A stretch of 64,000 nt of DNA from Adiantum capillus-veneris (GCA_014529385.2 CM043959.1:54254253-54318252), one strand, 5' to 3'. Positions 21,821 through 34,361 are shown, numbered from the stretch's first letter. Notes: generated from the sequence alone by a model not told the origin. Numbers and translations are program-made.

Positions 21821-23128
21821 GTGACATGTTGGTATTGTGGTCATTCTGGACATGTTAGACGGCGTTGTTTTCGTCGTATGCAACATCGTAGGAGACATGT
21901 CAGTCTCAGAGATGTATGTAGTGATGCCATGGACTCAGTTGCTTTGACAGTTGAGGCAGATGTAGTGTCGGAGTATACTAGTGACGGGGATGTCACTTTT
22001 ACCTCGAGCTTTGCACGAGATGCTATACATGTGGATAGTGCACTCCCTTCGCAGTGGTTGCTAGACGCAGATGCTATGTTTCATGTCACGCCGCATCGTG
22101 CATGGTTTTGTAGCTATTCTAGCGGGATGCTTGGCAGTGTACGTTTGACCAATGGATCGGTGCATGCGATAGCAGGTGCAAGAGATGTGAGACTGTCATT
22201 ACCGAGTGGTGCATCTTACTTGTTACGACATGTGCGCTATGTACCAGATTTGACAGTGAGTTTGATCTCGATTGGTCAGCTTAGAGATTGTGGATGTCAG
22301 ATTTCGCTACGAGAGCGAGATTTTGTGATGCATTTGGGTTCGTTAGTGATTGCGAGAGGTGCCAGGAGTGGTACAGGTTACCCATTGCATGTGGATCACG
22401 GGAGAGACGGTGTTGTCTCTGTGATCATGCAGCCAGGTAGAGAGCGAGAGAGCAGGCGAGTCTCTTTTGCTTGTGGGTTGCAGGATGCTTTGCATGGAGT
22501 GCACAGCAGCGACCTTCTTGTGCAGGTTGCGTCTACGGATGCACAGGTAGAGCGGGACAGCTCTAGTGAGTCACAGCAGGATGAGTCATCAGAGGTGATG
22601 ACAGAGATGACGCACATGGATGCTGAGATGTCGGCTATTGTGGAGTCATTTCTTGATATGCTTATGCCAGAGCTTGATGCAGATTCAGGACAGATGGATA
22701 CTCTTGCTACACATGTGATATGTGGTGGGCACAAGGAGTCACTCCACAGCTCAGAGTTAGAGTGCCATGGTCTCTATGATAGGGGACAGGATTGCCATGA
22801 GTTGAGTTCTGAGTTGGAGGTGGCAGAGGTTGCCAGGGTTGCATCAACGTTCGGTGTCCTCATGTACGAGATGCTGATCTCGAGGCCCGACATAGCAGCT
22901 GTAGTGGGAGCATTTGCAGCAGGGTTGATTAGTTGTTCGATGACTGATCTCGGCATAGAGCATAGGGGAGGTTTGCAGGTATTGGACCGATACTTGCAGG
23001 AGTGCATGAGCTCTTGTAGACTATTTGCAGAGCTTGGAGCTAGCTCTGTGTGGCTTCCACAGCGGGATGTTTGTCTATCAGTAGAGCCGGATGCACTAGC
23101 TCATCGAGAGTCAGTGGGCATAGGTTGA
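21821..23128 (+). CDS. Copia B fused frame: zinc knuckle, protease-like, RT-tail
   Basis: A 435-residue frame without stops; the start is uncertain because gag reads in from upstream. Residues 3-20 contain the CCHC knuckle CWYCGHSGHVRRRC. Near residues 80-90, WLLDADAMFHVTP corresponds to copia protease WILDSGASFHVTP, with the D-S-G active site changed to D-A-D. VRYVPDLTVSLISIGQL follows at the usual position. After residue about 200 the integrase is gone; an acidic, Ser-rich stretch leads to FGVLMYEMLISRPDIAAVVGA, the RT-tail block seen as VGSLMYAMVWTRPDIAHAVG in copia A. The fusion is in frame. Whether the protein is made is unknown. Confidence 0.7.
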   Translation: MTCWYCGHSGHVRRRCFRRMQHRRRHVSLRDVCSDAMDSVALTVEADVVSEYTSDGDVTFTSSFARDAIHVDSALPSQWLLDADAMFHVTPHRAWFCSYSSGMLGSVRLTNGSVHAIAGARDVRLSLPSGASYLLRHVRYVPDLTVSLISIGQLRDCGCQISLRERDFVMHLGSLVIARGARSGTGYPLHVDHGRDGVVSVIMQPGRERESRRVSFACGLQDALHGVHSSDLLVQVASTDAQVERDSSSESQQDESSEVMTEMTHMDAEMSAIVESFLDMLMPELDADSGQMDTLATHVICGGHKESLHSSELECHGLYDRGQDCHELSSELEVAEVARVASTFGVLMYEMLISRPDIAAVVGAFAAGLISCSMTDLGIEHRGGLQVLDRYLQECMSSCRLFAELGASSVWLPQRDVCLSVEPDALAHRESVGIG

Positions 23129-23192
23129 GAGAATATCTCACCTTCTATTAGTTGTACACTAGTAGATCTTGCTTAAAGGCACATTGGCCTTT

Positions 23193-23203
23193 AAGTGGGA
23201 GGT
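23193..23203 (+). promoter_or_regulatory. Copia B polypurine tract
   Basis: AAGTGGGAGGT directly before TGTTGGGG of the 3' LTR. It lies in the loop of an inverted repeat (23178-23194 with 23212-23227). Confidence 0.85.
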
Positions 23204-23398
23204 TGTTGGGGTTAAGGCCTATGTGCCTTGACCGGTCGCCCAGGTCATGGGGGCCCGCCCACTGTTACCCTATACTTATAGTGAGTATATTGTATAGGGG
23301 GAGCTGCCACTTCACAGTCTCCCCACCCACATCGTGTGTGTGTCTCCTTCTCTCTCTCTCTCTCACTCTCCGTCTGTGGTGCTCCCCGATCCCCTTCA
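23204..23398 (+). repeat. Copia B 3' LTR
   Basis: 195 bp; differs from the 5' LTR by a few substitutions and a two-base difference in the CT run. Ends CTTCA against the copia A coding sequence CCAAACGC. Confidence 0.93.
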
Positions 23399-24309
23399 CC
23401 AAACGCTTTGAGAAATGCATAATTCACCGATTTACCTGCCCATGCCTCTTCTGGAAATCCCCCATCCAATGCCGTTGAGGGTGACCGATTGATGAAGTAC
23501 ACAGACGTACTTATAGCTTCCGCCCAAAGCTCAAGCGGTAGGCCTGCATGTAGCCGCATGCTTCGTGCTCGCTCCATGATTGTCCTATTCATCCTTTCCA
23601 AAATCCCATTTTCTTGAGGTGTCCTTGGGGTTGTCCTTTGCCTCCGGATGCCATTGCTAGCACAAAATCTTTCAAAAGCTTGGCTGCAATATTCACCTCC
23701 ATTGTCGGATCTAAGGCATTTAACCTTGGTACATGTTTCATTCTCCACAAAGGCTTTCCACCTTTGAAATATGGAAAATACATCGGATTTATTCTTCATG
23801 ACATAAACCCATGTTTTTCTAGTCGCATCGTCTATGAATGTTACATAGTACAATGAGCCACCAAGTGATGGTGTACTTGCAGGACCCCAAACATCAGAAT
23901 GAACCAACTCAAGTTTTTTATTTTTTCTTTCATTTCCTGATTTTTGAAAGTTTACCCTCTTTGTTTTACCATAAACACAATCTTCACAGAACTCTAAGTC
24001 CACTTCTTTCAAACCTGGTAGAAGCTTCTTTGTTTGAAGGATTTGCATTCCTTTGGCACTCATATGCCCAAGTCGATAGTGCCACACCACACTATCAACT
24101 TCTGTAGTTGTTGCACAAGCTGAAGGTTGCGTGCTAACAGTACACAAGTAAAGTGTACCGACCTTTTCTCCCTTGGCAACCACCAAAGATCCCTTTGAGA
24201 TCTTCCACTGTTTGTTTCCGAATGCAATTTTGTGACCTTCATCGTCCAATTGTCCTGTAGAGATCAAATTTTTGCAAAGAGAAGGAACATGCCTAACATC
24301 TTTAAGCTT
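23399..24309 (-). pseudogene. Copia A integrase
   Basis: Minus-strand frame, part of 23245-24267. It has the pre-integrase zinc region (WHYRLGHMSAKGMQIL, then LEFCEDCVYGK), and the catalytic core with ELVHSDVWGP (Asp), LRSDNGGEYCS (Asp) and TPQENGILERMNRTI (Glu). It ends where copia B is inserted at AFLKAFG. The core is uninterrupted and all three acidic residues are present. Protease end (LISTGQLDDEGHKI) lies upstream in the same frame. Confidence 0.92.
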
Positions 24310-25344
24310 CTATTGATTTCTGTTAGCAGTTTTGACAGAAACTGTACCTTTGCCGACAATCTCACAAGCTTCATCATCTCCCAAGTATACATACCCAAAA
24401 TTACCTTTGGTGTAATATTGGAAATGTTGCTTGTGTGGTGTCTCATGGAATGAAGCCCCGGAATCTACTATCCAGGAATTAGACACATTGTCTAATGAGA
24501 GAATTAGAGCATCTTGCTCTACTTTACCTGCCACATTGGCCTCCGATGTTGGCTTGTTGTCTTGAGACTCAGTCTCCTTCTTCTTCTTGGACCAGCAATC
24601 CTTCTTGACGTGGCCCTTCTTGCCGCAGTTCCAACATTCAAGAACTGACTTTGTGCGTGACTTGCTCCGTCTTGAGCGATCACGACCCTTTTGGCTTTTG
24701 AACCTCTCCTTAGGCCTTCCTCTTGTTTCCACTGACAATGCAGCACTTGATGATTCTCCTGTGCTTCTCCTTCGTATTTCCTCGCTTAGGAGAACACCCT
24801 CAACATCATCAAACTTAAGATTATTTGTACCAGAGATAGAATTACTTACAGCCATCACAAGGCTGTCCCAACTATCCGGTAGAGATGATAGTATAAGGAG
24901 AGCTCGCACTTCGCCATCGAAATTGATTTTCACCGATCGAAGCTGACTTATGTTTGTGTTAAAGTCATTTAGGTGTTTTGCAACTGAACCATTCTCTGCC
25001 ATCTTTAGATTGAACAAGCGCTTCATAAGAAATACCTTATTGGATGCTGATGGTTTCTCGTAGAAGTCGTCAAGTGACTTCATCAAGTCCTACATAGTCT
25101 TCATCTCCGAAACATTGAAGGCCACCGTTGACGCCAAGCTTAACCGGATTGTTCCCAGTGCCTTTCGATCAAGGACAATCCATGCTTCATCTGCCATTGT
25201 TGCGGGCTTCTTCGCAAGACCGCCTAGTGGCAAATAGAGGTCCTTCTGGTAGAGATAGTCTTCAATCTGCATCTTCCAATGTTGGTAGTTTTTGCCGTTG
25301 AACTTCTCAATCTTGAGCTTCCCTTCCTCCGTCATAACTCCCAC
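24310..25344 (-). pseudogene. Copia A gag and protease
   Basis: The gag ATG is at 25344 (MGVMTEEGKLKIEKFNGKNY). It reads FNGKNYQHWKMQIEDYLYQK, passes a stop near 25092, then KMAENGSVAKHLNDFN, the zinc knuckle CWNCGKKGHVKKDCW and protease WIVDSGASFHETP with the intact D-S-G triad. It stops near 24310 after VYLGDDEACEIVGKGTV. The start is supported by 50 bp spacing from the primer site and by similarity to copia C. Confidence 0.9.
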
Positions 25345-25393
25345 TCAATTCAAGGAATCCTTTCCTTGAGATAATTTAGCTACGAGCAAACCT

Positions 25394-25406
25394 TGCTCTG
25401 ATACCA
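25394..25406 (-). promoter_or_regulatory. Copia A primer binding site (tRNA-Met)
   Basis: The plus strand reads GCTCTGATACCAG, so the minus strand has TGGTATCAGAGC, complementary to initiator Met-tRNA, next to the 5' LTR. Confidence 0.9.
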
Positions 25407-25408
25407 GT

Positions 25409-26167
25409 TGTTAGGAAATAAGACGTAGCTAAATAGATTTTTGAGTAGATTACTTAATGGAGAGAGATAGATTTCACACACAAGAGATTATAGAGTAGAG
25501 AGAGACAGAGAGAGAGAGAGAGAGAGTACACACGATATACGTGGTTCACCCAATGTGGGCTACGTCCACGGGAAAGCAACCACTCAATGGCTTTAGCACT
25601 TCAAAAGAAGAAGTAGTTTACAAAGGGATTAAACCCTTAATAGAGCTTCCGCCTTGCTTCACTCTCACCACCTCACACTCACCTTGTTGCATCAACTTCA
25701 CACTATGAAATGTGTGTAGAAATGGCCTTCTTTTATAGGCCAAAAGGGCTGCCCTCTCATATGAGAGGCAGCCATGTGTAGCCGCCCTTGTGCGAATAAG
25801 TCCAAATCGGACCCTCCAATCCGCCCATGTGTGGCCGCCCTTGAGAAGACAAGTCCGCTTTTGAATTCGGCCACCGGCCATTGACTTTCGACCACCGGCC
25901 ACCGGCCAACCGACCGGTTGTTTTCCGGCCGTCGGCCGGCCATAATATTCTGGCAAAAAGGAATATTCCGGCGAGGGGGAAAAAAAGTCTCAGGGGTCTC
26001 CGCCCCCGAGGACCCTAAAGTTGTCCCTGATTCTTGTCCGTGAAAATTTTGGTTTTCGGTGAGTGATTTTTCTTCACGCAGGATGGCTTCTCCTCATAAT
26101 GGGGACCTTACAAATGTGCGCTTTTACCACAGAAGATTACAAGGTAAATCAGGATCCATACTTAACA
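25409..26167 (-). repeat. Copia A 5' LTR
   Basis: 759 bp; followed by the target duplication TCTCG. It contains a longer GA run (about 25498-25526) and an extra segment near 25965-26015 compared with the left copy. Confidence 0.95.
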
Positions 26168-26530
26168 TCTCGTTCCTTCAGTGGGGGCTCTTGAGTTCTC
26201 GTTTGGGAAGGAGATGCGTCATCAAGAAGCAAATTTTTGAGCCCTTCGTATGGATCCTCTTCTTCTTTCCGAATCGGAGAGAGACCTTATTTGGAAGTCT
26301 CACAAGGAGGCTTCCTAGGTACTCTCTCGTCATGGTGGGGAGTTTGGAGAATCCCATGAGCACGAAGCTGCCGTTGCACTTCACTTTGGAGGGATGGATT
26401 GCCCATGGCTTGTTGAAGCCTAGAAACAAGGTAGTTAACAAACATAGGGGCATCATTAGTAGCCTGCTCATTAGCAAAATCAAAGCTATCACATTAATTT
26501 CACTCTCTTTACTATTGTCATCCATTCTAA
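26168..26530 (-). pseudogene. Gypsy E2 gag N terminus
   Basis: Continues E2 gag beyond copia A. The minus strand encodes FDFANEQATNDAPMFVNYLV and a SRLQQAMGNP block, matching E1 (28595-28849) and E3 (56655-56924). A one-base frameshift near 26490 separates the likely start (ATG at about 26525, MDDNSKESEI) from this block. Confidence 0.8.
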
Positions 26531-26913
26531 CAACTTTTAGGTGTACTTTGGCACTTCAAGACCTAGTTGCTACTCATCTTTACCCCTTTAGAAAAGCACT
26601 CAAGCTACTGTACCCGTGGCTCGAATACCATTAATTGCAAGGAATAGAAGAGAGGGTCTTTCAACACCAAAACAGCACCGGCTCCTGTAAAGCTTCTAAT
26701 AGCTCAATAGTGGTTAAGCCGTAGGCAAGCCCCGTAGGACTCCACTATTAAGACCATAGCTCTTGAGGGTGATGCCCCGTTATCTGCACGAAGGCAGGCG
26801 CACTGCAAGGATGAAAAATCCCTATTCTACTTACTCAATTGCAATTAATAATACCAACCATTTATAACTAGCTTGAGGACCTCCCTTCTTGAGCAAGAAA
26901 AGAGAAACCTTGT
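26531..26913 (-). other. Gypsy E2 leader
   Basis: Non-coding between gag and the primer site. Contains the stem AATAGTGG (26706-26713) and CCACTATT (26742-26749) around AAGCCGTAGGCAAG; the same structure with one compensated base pair occurs in E1 and E3. Confidence 0.7.
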
Positions 26914-26925
26914 GCTCTGATATCA
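26914..26925 (-). promoter_or_regulatory. Gypsy E2 primer binding site, one mismatch
   Basis: Plus strand GCTCTGATATCA; E1 and E3 have GCTCTGATACCA. One C-to-T change from the Met-tRNA complement. Confidence 0.85.
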
Positions 26926-26926
26926 A

Positions 26927-28594
<1,668 letters not shown>

Positions 28595-28849
28595 CCTCCT
28601 AAGCTCTCTCTCCTCTTGGAGAGGAAGGGAAATCCCATAAGCACAAAGTTGTTGAGTAACTTCGGCTTGCAAAGTAGGGTTGCCCATAGCTTGATGCAAC
28701 CTAGTAACAAGATAATTGATAAATATGGGGGCATCATCATTAGCACCTTCATGTGCAAAATCAAAGTTATCAATGTTCATTCTACTCTCTTGGTTATTGT
28801 TAGCCATGCTAATTATACTTATGTGTTTACTTAGTGTATTCTTTGGCAA
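28595..28849 (-). pseudogene. Gypsy E1 gag N terminus
   Basis: The minus strand encodes MNIDNFDFAHEGANDDAP, IFINYLVTRLHQAMGNPTLQ and AEVTQQLCAYGISLPLQEER, cut at the E2 LTR. It is the most 5' part of E1 gag, and E3 has the same start. A longer frame begins upstream (MPKNTLSKHISIISMANNNQ), but the MANN or MNID Met are more likely starts. Confidence 0.8.
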
Positions 28850-29128
28850 CTCAAAACCTTAGTTGATACTCCTCTTAGCCTTTGAAAATAAGCACTTATG
28901 TATCTACACCCACGGTTCGAATTGGTTAATTATAGAGAGTAGTGGGGTGGGTCTAGCATAGCAGAATTGTCGAGGGATAGCTCCTTTTGGACTTCTTATG
29001 GCTCAATAATGGTAAAGCCGTAGGCAAAAGTCTAAAAAGACCCCATTATTAAGACCAAAGCTCTCGAGGTGTGCACCATATCCCACATACTTGGCTCAAC
29101 AAAACCGATAATAGATCCCAGTCCCACT
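28850..29128 (-). other. Gypsy E1 leader, inner part
   Basis: Non-coding leader with the conserved stem AATAATGG (29005-29012) and CCATTATT (29043-29050). It is interrupted by copia C after CCACT and resumes at 34643. Confidence 0.7.
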
Positions 29129-29322
29129 TGTTGGGGTATAAAGCCCGATGTGGTCGCCCAGGTAAGTGGGTGGGCCGCCAGGTATGTACACATATTCTTT
29201 TGTTAAAACCTAATAAGAACTCACTATGCTCTACACATTACAGTACAGCGAGTTCACCATATCGTCGTGCTCTTCTTCTCGCACTCTCTCTCTCTCATCA
29301 CACTTCCGCTCATACTCCTTCA
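29129..29322 (+). repeat. Copia C 5' LTR
   Basis: 194 bp, TGTTGGGG to CTCCTTCA; a handful of differences from the 3' LTR. Confidence 0.93.
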
Positions 29323-29323
29323 A

Positions 29324-29336
29324 CTGGTATCAGAGC
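29324..29336 (+). promoter_or_regulatory. Copia C primer binding site (tRNA-Met)
   Basis: CTGGTATCAGAGC immediately after the LTR, complementary to initiator Met-tRNA. Confidence 0.9.
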
Positions 29337-30411
29337 TCAGATCGAGGCTCGGGGCAGCATTTGCAGGTAGCCAGAGTCACCTGCTCAGATTGGAGTGAGA
29401 TTCGACAGGCGAAGACACGGCCCCAAATCCTCTGGGATAGCCTGAATTCGCTTGGTGTTCTCATAATTTCATTCTGAGGTCATCTCGGCCACCGTTCGGC
29501 TTCGACAAAGCTCTGCGCAGGCCATTTTCGACTACGTGGTCTTGGCGGGTGCAGATTCGACTCTGCAAATTTGGGGTTTTGGCCTACGACTGTAGGTGCT
29601 GAGGATATCGGCACTCCCAGAGTGCTGATTTGTGGTTGTGTACACATCGAAGGACGGCTCACAGTTCTTGGAGGCGTGTCACATACGACACGGACGCATC
29701 TACACACAGACTGTAGGCGACATCCAATAGTTCATCAGGTAGCTTGTGTTTGCTGCTTGATATTCCAGATTTCATCTTGACATTGCAGGTACTTCCACAT
29801 GGGATGTATTGTCAGAGATGATGTATGTCTGTTGAGGGTTTGCTGGCTGTGACTCACGCAGCAAACAACCGCCGCAGCGGTTACAGCATATAGTGGGAAA
29901 TTTGTGGATGTATGACTTTGTGGGAAGTCTATGTATTGTCAGATTTACTGCAGCCTTTGTTGAGGGTCGAGTGAGGTTTTATTGAGCTGGGGGATTCTCG
30001 AATGTTGAGATCCTTTCGGTGATACAGGTCTTGGAGCGATCCCTCGAGCACCCTTAGATAGGCAGCTAGGATGTATTGACTGTGAGATAGACAGTTGGGA
30101 TTGCATCTTTGCTTTACTGCCGTTGAGGCATTGTCACAGTCTATGCTTACAGGACAGTGAGAGACAGTACAGGTGCAGGACAGGTTTACCCACAGCTTAC
30201 AGTGTTAGAGAGACATTGGTTTTTTGAGCTGTTTTTGGTCTGTTTTTTGAGTACACCAGAGCCATTTTACAAAGGAGACTCTGCCAAAATTTCTGCAGAA
30301 TCTGAAGCTTTCTTGGTTCATTTGACAGGTTGATATTGGTTCAGAGGTCAGTTTACAGGGGAAACTCTGCCGAATTTTTCCCGGGAAAGTAAACTATTGT
30401 GAAGCGTAGCT
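29337..30411 (+). other. Copia C leader, non-coding
   Basis: 1.07 kb without a credible gene. Near its end (30354-30383) is ACAGGGGAAACTCTGCCGA followed by ATTTTTCCC, shared with the copia B leader; a more diverged version occurs near 30276-30300. Confidence 0.6.
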
Positions 30412-31491
30412 ATGGCTGGATCACAGGACACTGCTCCTTACAATATCAAGAAGCTGGATGGAACCAATTTCCCATTGTGGAAGAAGCAGATTTGGCACGT
30501 GTTGGTACAAAAGAAGCAGATAAAACCTATAAAGCTCAAGGGGATAAAACCAGACAATATGGACGAAGATGAATGGAGCAAAATGGATGAATTGGCACTT
30601 TCTACCATTATGCTGACTTTGGCAGAAAGCGTTTACTTCAATGTAGCAGACGAGATGTCGGCTTATGAAGCATGGACAAAGCTGAGTGATCTTTATGAGA
30701 AGCAGAGTGCAGCTTCACAGGTATACTGGCTTAAGAAGCTTGTTGACTTGAAGATGAAAGAAGGGACACCTATGTCCAATCATCTGAATGAATTCAACAC
30801 CATCTACAATTAGTTGTCAGCTCAAGATGTCAAGTTTGATGAACCTGTTAGAGCTATGTTCGTGTTGATCACATTGCCAAAAAGTTGGGACACTTTTCGC
30901 ACATCTTTGAGTAATTCTGTACCTCCAGATGGTTTGACCATAGTAGGTGTAGAAGGCAGTCTGCTTACTGAAGAAACCAACAGAAAGACAATGGACAAAG
31001 GCAAAGGAACAACCTTAGTTGTCAGGGAAAGGACCAAAGAAAATTACAAAGGTGGAAAGAGGAATCAGTCTCGTAGCAAGTCCCGCAATGCTAAAGGCAA
31101 GAGTGACATAGAATGCTACCATTGTGGCAAGAAGGGTCACATGAAAAGAGACTGCAGAGAATGGAAAGCAGAAAAAGGCAAAGAGAAAGTTGAAGACCAT
31201 GGTGAGAAGAACAAGTCCTCATTGAAGATTCAAGAAATAAATGTGACAAACAATGTTGCAGAGGATGACAGTCTAGTGTTAGGAGACATCTACTTCTTGA
31301 AGAATACAATGGACTCAGCTCTTCTTACAGCATCTGATGGAAATTCATTGAGTGATAGGATTATAGACTCAGGGGCATCACTTCATGTGTCTCCAAACAA
31401 GGAGTGGTTTACCTCTTATGTGACCACTAAAGATCATGTTCGGCTAGGCAATGGGCAGACATATTAGATCTTAGGTGTTGGAGATGTTCAA
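30412..31491 (+). pseudogene. Copia C gag and protease
   Basis: ATG at 30412 (MAGSQDTAPYNIKKLDGTNF). Gag block FPLWKKQIWHVLVQKKQIKP, a TAG at 30811-30813 where copia A reads Gln, then a Lys-rich region, zinc knuckle CYHCGKKGHMKRDC (about 31114-31155), and protease IIDSGASLHVSP with intact D-S-G at about 31360-31395. A second TAG is at 31465-31467. Apart from these stops the sequence is well conserved, suggesting recent inactivation or nonsense changes by deamination. Confidence 0.9.
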
Positions 31492-32400
31492 TTGAAGTTT
31501 CAGAATGGCTCTTCTTTCACGCTGAAAAATGTGAGATATGTTCCCGCAATTACAAAGAGCTTGATCAGCACATGTTTACTTGATGATGTTGGCTACGTCA
31601 CCACTTTTGGACAGAACATGTGGAAGATATCCAAGGGTTCTATGACAATAGCACATGGAGTAAAGTCTGGAGGGCTGTACATGATTTATGTATCAAATGT
31701 CTCTAAAAATGTAATCAATGTAACCGAGCAGCCGAATGTTTCTTTGTGGGCATAGCCGGTTAGGACATATGTCCAAGAAGGGAATGGAAATCTTGTCTCG
31801 TTCTGGTTATTTGCCTGGCTTTTCATTTAATGATTTTGAATTCTGTGAACATTGTCTGTATGGTAAGCAAACACAGCAGCCACATAAGCATAGAAGCAGT
31901 AGAAGAGATACATAGTTGGCACTTGTTCATAGTGATTTGTGTGGACCTATGCCTAACCTATCTCTAGGGGGAGCTTCTTACTTTATGACATTTATAGATG
32001 ATTACTCGAGGAAAGTATGGGTTTACTTTCTCAAGCACAAGGATAAAGCGTTTAGTGTTTTCAAAACGTTTGTGACACTTGTGGAGAATCGGAGTGGCAA
32101 GAAGCTTAAATGCTTACGCACTGACAATGGTGGAGAGTATGTTTCAAAGGCCTTTGTGAGTCAAAAGGTATAAAATGTGAACTTAATGCTCCTTACAATC
32201 CTCCTCAAAATGGTGTTGCTGAGAGGATGAATAGTACCATACAAGAGAAGGTCAGAAGTATGTTGTCTAATGCACATCTGCCAAATGGGTTTTGGGATGA
32301 AGCTGTATCAACAGCTGTTCATCTTATAAATAGATCTCCTAGCAAGGTTTTGTAGAAGGATTCAGTGGCAGAGATGGTATGGTCAGGCAAGGTGCCCTCA
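31492..32400 (+). pseudogene. Copia C protease end and integrase
   Basis: FTLKNVRYVPAITKSLIST is followed by a one-base frameshift near 31750 at the LWHSRLGH zinc region. The zinc block FCEHCLYGK lies near 31845. The core begins after TAG 31913-31915 with LALVHSDLCGP (Asp) and LRTDNGGEYVSKAF (Asp). A second one-base frameshift near 32157 leads to NPPQNGVAERMNSTI (Glu). A TAG near 32353 follows SPSKVL. All three catalytic residues are encoded. Confidence 0.88.
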
Positions 32401-33893
32401 TACAAGCATCTGCATATACTCACGTTCCAAAGGAATTTAGTAACAAACTTGAGCCAAAGAGTAGAAAGTGCATCTTTCTAGGCTATGGTAATTCTGGTGA
32501 GATGGGGTACAGAGTTTGGGATCCTGAATCAAGAAAGGTTATCCGCAGCAATGATGTTCACTTTAATGAAGCCAAATATCATTCTAAACCAGAGAGGGCT
32601 GAGGAGATTAGAAGAGTTGTCTTCCAAGAAGATGGACCTGCACGTGCAAGAAAAAATGTCAAGGCTCAAGAGGAGCAAGGACAAGATAGAGTGGAACCGG
32701 TTGTGGCTGAGCCTCAGCCACCTATTTTGCGTAAATCGGGACGTATCTCACGACCTCCTGATCGGTTTGTTCCATCTATGAACTATGTCGCGTTGACTGA
32801 TTGCAATGAGCCTTCATGTTACAAGGAAGCAGTGCAAATGAAGGACTCCGGGAATTGGCAATTGGCCATGCAGTCAGAGATGACAGCTCTGCATAAAAAC
32901 CAGACATGGAATCTAGTTAAATTACCACAGGGCAAAAAGGCTCTACCTTGTATATGGGTTTACAGGTATAAGATCACCGCTCATGATAGTCAGCCAAAGT
33001 ACAAAGCAAGGCTTGTTTCCAAGGGCTTTAAGCAAGAACAAGGCATTGACTTTGATGAAGTCTTCTCTCCGGTGGTCAAGATGACTACATTGAGATGCTT
33101 TCTTGCATTGGTTGCCATATTAGATTTGGTGTTGCACCAAATGGAAGTCAAGACAGCGTTCTTGCATGGTGATTTAGATGTGGAAATTTACATGTAGCAG
33201 CCAGAAGGGTTTGTTGAGAAAGGCAAGGAATATTTGGTATGCCAGTTGTTAAAGAGTCTTTATGGCTTAAAACAATCACCGAGGGCATGGTACCATAAGT
33301 TCCACAAGTTTATGCTTTCTCAAGGCTACAAACGTAGTGAGTTCGATCACTGTCTATATACAAAGAAGGCTAAAGATGGCAGTTGGCTGATCCTTATTTT
33401 GTATGTGGATGACATGTTGATTGCTGGCAAGCACTTGGAAGAAATTTCACCTTTGAAGTCAAAGATGGCAAAATCGTTTGACATGAAAGACATGGGTGAG
33501 GCAAGTCATATACTTGGTATGCGCATTGAGAGAGACAGATCAAAGAAGTTGATTTGGTTATCTCAAACAAAGTATATTGACAAGGTTTTGCAACGTTTCA
33601 ATATGGAGAAGGGAAAGGCATTGAGTGTTCCATTGCCACCATATGTGAAACTTAGCAAACAAGATTGTCCTGTGTCTGAGGAAGAACAGGCTGAAATGGA
33701 TAAGATTCCATATGCGTCTGCAGTGGGTAGTTTGATGTATGCAATGATTGCTACTCGCCCAGACATTGCATTTGCAATGGGAGTAGTAAGTCGATACATG
33801 TCAAACCCAGGCAAGAAACATTGGGAGGCAGTGAAAGGAATATTGAGATACCTGAAAGCTACAAAGAGTATGCATATATTCTATGGGAGTTAG
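32379..33893 (+). pseudogene. Copia C reverse transcriptase
   Basis: The frame 32379-33197 carries PKSRKCIFLGYGNSGEMGYR, the linker SGRISRPPDRFVPSMNYVAL, and RT with ARLVSKGFKQEQGIDFDEVF and MEVKTAFLHGDLDVEIYM (first Asp). TAG at 33196-33198. The frame to 33893 has SLYGLKQSPRAWYHKF and the active site ILYVDDMLIAG at about 33396-33428. VGSLMYAMIATRPDIAFAMG follows. TAG at 33891-33893. Confidence 0.92.
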
Positions 33894-34361
33894 GAGCTAA
33901 TTGTAAAGGGTTTTACAAACTCAGATTATGCAGGTGACTTAGACAACCGAAGGTCTACGTCAGGGTATGTCTTTACATTGGCTGGTGGAGCAGTATCATG
34001 GCGTTCTAGATGACAAGATTTTGTTACTCAGTCTACTACAGAGGCTGAATATGTTGCAGCATCAGAGGCATGCAAAGAATCAATTTGGCTTAATCGACTA
34101 GTAACAGATTTGGGAACCATAGAAGAGATGCCTGTGTTATATTGTGATAGTCAAAGTGCTATACAATTGGCTCGCAATCCAATTTATCACTCAAAGACAA
34201 AGCATGTGGATGTGAAGTATCATTTCATCAAGGAAATGCTCGAGGATAAGAAACTTCAGCTTGTCAAAGTTCACACCACAGAAAATCCTACTGATCTACT
34301 TACAAAAGGACTTCCCTTAGAGAGCTTTGCGCATTTTCGCAAGCAGTTAGGTGTAGGGTAG
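33894..34361 (+). pseudogene. Copia C RNase H
   Basis: FTNSDYAGDLDNRRSTSGYV (Asp), a TGA near 34011, then TQSTTEAEYVAASEACKE (Glu) and LYCDSQSAIQLARN (Asp). The last frame ends with HVDVKYHFIKEML and the C-terminal LTKGLPLESFAHFRKQLGV typical of this lineage. Confidence 0.9.

Larger units (their letters stand above)
19629..23398 (+). mobile_element. Copia B, non-autonomous, internally deleted
   Basis: LTRs 19629-19825 and 23204-23398 (197 and 195 bp) begin TGTTGGGG and end CCCCTTCA. The primer site TTGGTATCAGAGC is at 19827-19839 and the polypurine tract AAGTGGGAGGT ends at 23203. Flanks are CCAAC and CCAAA, a 5-bp target duplication with one change. The 3.4-kb interior has a 1.6-kb leader, remnants of gag, and one open frame with zinc knuckle, protease-like and RT-tail segments. 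Integrase and the catalytic RT are absent. It needs proteins supplied by another element. Confidence 0.92.
16893..26167 (-). mobile_element. Copia A (Tork/Tnt1-like), complete with LTRs
   Basis: LTRs at 16893-17632 and 25409-26167 are flanked by the perfect 5-bp duplication TCTCG (16888-16892 and 26168-26172). On the minus strand the LTR reads TGTTAAGTATGG to TTTCCTAACA. It has a Met-tRNA primer site at 25394-25406 and polypurine tract by 17633. Gag-pol is on the minus strand in copia order (gag, protease, integrase, RT, RNase H). Copia B is inserted in pol at 19629-23398. Several stops; not autonomous now. Confidence 0.95.

Noticed and set aside
22396-23007. Minus-strand frames opposite the copia B fused frame
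   Set aside because: No motifs; the + strand frame carries the zinc knuckle and copia blocks.
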